This document shows, piece after piece, positions 59,801-64,000 of a stretch of DNA of 64,000 nt. This DNA comes from Bugula neritina (Eukaryota > Bryozoa > Gymnolaemata > Cheilostomatida > Bugulidae): assembly GCA_964035545.1 (NCBI GenBank), contig OZ037770.1:4817662-4881661 (forward strand). Reading direction: 5' to 3'. Each line of letters starts with the position of its first letter. Positions within the stretch are counted from its first letter, which is position 1. Both the position numbers and the translations under genes were made by a program. Under the pieces are notes generated by a model, which did no database searches, was not told where the DNA came from, and saw only the letters and a list, made by a program, of their open reading frames with translations.

Positions 59801-62638
59801 TTTTTATCTACATCTCTTTTTAATGCCAGTTACTTGTTAGCTTCAGTACAAACAGCTAAACATTCTACTCTACAGCCAATCTTACTGTTAACTCTTGTTT
59901 AACAATATTACAAGAATCTAAAAATTTGAGTGTGTTTTAAGTATAATATTCTATCATTATAACTTTTAAATGAAACAATAATATGATAAATGCATTATAA
60001 CTTTCTGAAAAGTTTTTTTGCAAAGTATATGTTTTTGGAAAATAGTTTTACAACATTTGCTAGGAGCGTTATATTTATTCCTATCTAAAATAATTTTGTT
60101 TGAACTGCTATGTTTGTAATCATGTAATCAGAAGTAAAGCATCAGTAAAATGAGTATAAGTAGAAGCTTGACAGCTACATTAGGCATTGCTACATAGTAC
60201 ATAAATATATGGCCGTATTAAATACTTAGCTGCATTCACAGATAAATGCATGGCTTGGAATTACAATACCATGAATACATTATTTATTTAGCTGGGTAAC
60301 TATACAATTATGCCAAAGTGAAAAGCTTTTGGTTATTAATGCCTGAAATGTCTAACAATCTACTTGGGAGACCACCTTGTTGTTACAGAGTGAATGAGTT
60401 ATTTGTTTGGCATTTGGATGATGGCACAAAGAAAGGCTATTTGGTTTGTTACTTGAGACTAGTAGCAAACTGCTACAGTCATAGCATCTTAGAAGATTTT
60501 GCATCACTTGCTAGAATTGTACATTATTTTAATGTAGCTATTGAAATTAATATCGCACTGAAAACACAGTATTGCAAAATCTTAAGCTGTACATAATTAT
60601 ATTATGCATCAAAAAGTACTTCTGCTATTCGACTATCCCAGGTTTATTTTAAACTAGCACTGCCAAAGTGCCTTGACTCTATTACAGTGTTTACTAGCTA
60701 ATTTTGTTCTTCTCAATAGTGAAATAGATCTATTGCAAGAAATTAATGACTAGATATAACAATAATGATTTTTAGGCAAGACTTACGCATCTATATTGCT
60801 CATCTGCTAGCTTGAAATACCCCTCTCCTTGGACTAATCTCGGGCTTTTCATTGTTGTTTAAACAGTTTTTAAACTCCTATTTCAATAAATCATTACCAA
60901 CACTGCCGGCATGTATTAATATTCATTAGTGCCATCAATGCACTGTGGAGACAGCACCTGATGTTCTGTATATTACATTATAGTACAGAGATACTAAATC
61001 CAAAACATCTAAAATAATTGATGCTTCTACCAGATTTTTAGCACACCTATAATATGTATTCCTGTAGTAAATATTAATAAGATGTTTTAACTGATAGTTT
61101 TTATGCCATTATAATAGTTTGATACTATAACTACAACTTGAAACTCTTTAACAGCACATTGGTTAGTAATATTGCTTCTTGATATTTAATTGCTGGTTCA
61201 CAAACTATCAATAATAGGGATGCATATCAAAACTTGACTGCATTCATAATATGATTTTAATGCTAGGTAATGACTAAGCGTGTCTGGCTGATATGAGGTG
61301 ACTATTTTGTACACTGTTTAACAACATCAGCTTTTTGGGTTCATTTAAAGCATCTGCAAATCTGTATTATACATAATTACTGTTAGGGCCAATTAATTAA
61401 ATTGTTAACCCTGAAATGCTTTTTACACTGTAATACTAAGTAGTAAAATACATGTATATATATATAAACTGATTGTAATTTATACATAACATTGTACATT
61501 TAAAAAAAATCACAAAATACATAATTTATTAGCTAAATTTCAAGGCGTTTTGTAGGTAGTGGGTTAATGTCAATAAAGTAGAATCCGGGAAGTTGAGTAG
61601 CTTTATTCAAGAGGAAGGCTCTCCAACAGTTCTACCAAAGCCTAAATAACATGTATAAAATAAAGGTTATATGCACAATTTTTTTTCCAAAACAGCCTGC
61701 AACTGTTTTGCTATTGCATATGCCCTATGCCATTCATCAAGTAGAACAATTTTAACCAGGATATCTAGAAAAGTTGACACAAGGGCTTTATAAACTATGT
61801 AACAGTAAAACTGTGAGTAGAAATTAATTGACACTAATGAATAATGCTTTAGGTGCTAGCAACAACCATAAAAGAAAAGTTATATGACAAACAAATAGAA
61901 AAAGCACTAAACAAATCAACAGCATTATATACAATTGGGGCACATACATGAAAACAGCAGCTAGTGTCATTTTCTTAAGACAGCACTATTTTAGGTATAA
62001 ATTTAAGAAGTATTAGAAAATGCAGAAATTTACTGCAATTGGTTCATTTTATTTAAGTTAGTACATACTGAAGATCTCAAGTTTTTGCTAATGAACATGA
62101 GTTTTGGCCCGAAACTAAAAAAATATCAATAAATACACCTAAATAATCAAGGCTCTTTTTAATTTTCTTTGATTTCCTATGCTTTTTTTCTAATTACAGC
62201 AACTTCTGACTGGGGATCGCCACGGTTAGTTTGTAACAGTAGGCAATCCAAATGAAATGAATAAATAGGAAAAAACATGAGAAATCATGCACAATTAAGA
62301 AGAACCTTGATTATTTAGGTGTATTTCTTGATGTCTCACTAATTTTAAGCAAAAAGCATTGTTCATTAGCAGCTAAAATGTAAAAATGGCTAAAAACTGC
62401 AGATTTCCAGTGTGTACTAAATTAAATAAAAGGACTCAATCACCTTTGCAACATAATTCAATAATTGCATGGTCAAGCAGAATAAACTACAATTAACAGC
62501 AACAACAGTGTAATAGTTGCGTAGAAAAGTTGTACTGCAAAAAACTAAAAGAATGCAAAATCTATAAATGTGTGCTACCAAGTAAATGCTGAACAGACAT
62601 CATGAAATAGTGTACGAAATACAAACTATTAAACTTAC
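56863..62638. other. Long AT-rich stretch after the caspase p20 exons
   Basis: No p10 exon (SxR...GS type), stop exon or other gene was recognised. It may be a long intron of the large gene or intergenic DNA. A plus-strand 92-codon frame at 60318-60596 has no known motif. An inverted repeat lies at 62131-62326. Confidence 0.4.
62131..62326. repeat. Inverted repeat with 22-bp perfect arms
   Basis: Left arm 62131-62152 (AAATACACCTAAATAATCAA and two more bases) and its exact reverse complement at 62305-62326, with about 12 further bases of imperfect pairing inwards. The arms are about 150 bp apart. It may be a miniature inverted-repeat element. Confidence 0.8.
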
Positions 62639-62706
62639 CTGTTGATCTAATGCAGCCAAAACCTTAAGCTTGGAGTAGTGGAATGGTGCTGTTCGATGTT
62701 GATATG
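62639..62706 (-). CDS. Possible exon of an unknown minus-strand gene
   Basis: 68 bp between an acceptor-like CTTGTAG and a consensus GTAAGT donor. It encodes RTAPFHYSKLKVLAALDQQ in the only open frame. The family is unknown. Confidence 0.3.
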
Positions 62707-63476
62707 CTACAAGTAGCTAAGATGACTCAAATTCTTGCCTTTAGGAGTAAGAGGCCTCAGCTCAGTTTCAACAAAACTTCCAATAATCTCAACGGATGCG
62801 CTCAATTAGGAGCCACAACAAAGCACACCCATGTCATTTTAGTAAACTCTAAAAAATGAACGGAAATAAAACTGTTAGAGAGTAAACAGAGAAACATATA
62901 GTGATGGGGGAAAAACCTGTCAGCAAAGGTTATATACACTCATAGCCGTAACACGAAGAAAAAGATAATGAATAACAACCTATTCAAGATGACACAAGAA
63001 ACCAAACAAATTTCTTTGACTAAAAAATATAATTAAATACTATATTACTTGGCAAAAAATATTTGTTTTGAACAACGTATTATTGGGAAGAATTGCCAGT
63101 GTCTTAAATTTTGAGATTAAAATTTCTGCCTTATAGCGGAAATAGAGAGGCAATCAATAGTGTACAAAACATGTTTTCAGTCATTGGCTGTTGACTAAAT
63201 TGACAAAGTTAAAGAAAGCTTCCATATCATTATTTATTTTGTTCTCAAGTGTGTGGTTACAGTTTCATGAGTCAGAAATATAATTATTTGAGTTATGAAA
63301 TCAAATGTAGTCAAAAGAGTGTCATACAATTTAAAATGTAGTAATAGAGCTTTGACAATAATTTCTTCTGCTAAGTAAAACAGGTACCATTATGTGCTAC
63401 TTATCTTTTAGAGATGAACATCAAGGATGTTGAAAACAAAATAGTTGTAAATTACAGCAAATACCTTTCTACTTAC

Positions 63477-63554
63477 CTAACCAGAGAAAATAAGTTTTCA
63501 ACCTTGCATGCACTCAGCTGGTTTTCAATGTTTGGATCAGTGACATCTTTATAA
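63477..63554 (-). CDS. Possible upstream exon of the same minus-strand gene
   Basis: 78 bp between GCTATCAG and a GTAAGT donor, encoding YKDVTDPNIENQLSACK and then NLFSLV. Its phase does not match the exon at 62706 directly, so a further exon would have to lie between, or one of the two is false. Confidence 0.3.
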
Positions 63555-64000
63555 CTGATAGCAGCATTATGTGATAGCTTTAGGAATTGTTACCTTAAAT
63601 CTAAATTATATAGAACAAGAAGTGCAAAAATATGGCATTAGTACTCATTGCACAATACACACTTGCTAGAGTAGCTAATCTAGCATCACATTAATTTAAG
63701 AAAGACAAAATTTTATTACTGTTCACAAATGATGAATATTAAAATTTGAATAATTAGACAAATTAACAATGATATTGATGTTAGTTCAAACATTACTAAT
63801 GGTAAACACCAAAATACTAATAGGAATAGTCATGTTAACATCAATTAGAAAAGTAAAGATAATTTGAAAATGAGACAGTTTATAGGTCTAACGCTTATAG
63901 TTGACAAGCAATTACAGGGCAGTCATATTGATGTAGGCTACCCTCAAAATGTAGCACTTTAAAAATATTAAAAAGACAGCACATATAAGAACATAATCTT
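63555..64000. other. Right edge, nothing recognised
   Basis: AT-rich sequence without a recognisable gene or repeat. Confidence 0.4.

Noticed and set aside
60318-60596. 92-codon plus-strand frame as the missing p10 exon
   Set aside because: It contains no p10 motif and no good splice acceptor was seen in front of it.

Overview
The window is a piece of an AT-rich animal genome: GT-AG introns, orthologues of metazoan genes (proline dehydrogenase, the ribosome-biogenesis factor RPF1), LTR and non-LTR retrotransposon remains, and a very large gene built from leucine-rich repeats (LRRs), a Roc-COR GTPase unit and a caspase-like domain. Intron-rich genes and large LRR/Roc families fit an invertebrate; the sequence alone does not allow a firmer placement. 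No bacterial features (operons, CRISPR, prophage) are present.

Layout. 1-4228: a degenerate, internally deleted Ty3/gypsy-type LTR retrotransposon on the minus strand, followed by a non-LTR endonuclease fragment (about 4330-4780). 5662-12328: a complete nine-exon proline dehydrogenase gene on the minus strand, about 484 codons by my splice model. 12980-22645: a tandem segmental duplication of about 4.7 kb. Each unit carries the last two exons of an RPF1-like gene and a single-pass transmembrane exon, all on the minus strand. The left copy of RPF1 has a nonsense codon. 22743-22970: a probable ectodomain exon belonging to the transmembrane exon. 23000-33300: mostly AT-rich noncoding DNA with palindromes, a broken Roco fragment (28411-28770) and a tRNA-like SINE piece.

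33313 to at least 56862 (plus strand): the main gene. Two N-terminal exons are followed by 16 consecutive cassette exons. Fifteen are exactly 138 bp and one is 129 bp; all are phase 2 at both ends, and a full cassette encodes two 23-residue LRRs. Differences between cassettes fall mainly at the solvent-exposed concave positions of the LRR strands, while the framework is nearly invariant. A 1994-bp exon then encodes the last LRRs, a Roc GTPase and a COR region, and five further exons encode an acidic linker and a caspase-like p20 with its His and Cys. No p10 subunit was found before the window ends. A second gypsy-family element (44345-51527, minus strand) sits in the intron between the cassette array and the Roc-COR exon. 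Between pol and its 3' LTR it carries an extra spliced zinc-finger/coiled-coil reading frame.

56863-64000: largely noncoding, with an inverted repeat near 62.1-62.3 kb and two possible minus-strand exons near 62.6 and 63.5 kb.

How the parts may work together (inference): the large gene looks like a cytosolic receptor in which a diversified LRR sensor is joined through a Roc-COR switch to a caspase-type effector. The cassette array could vary the sensor by alternative splicing or unequal exchange.
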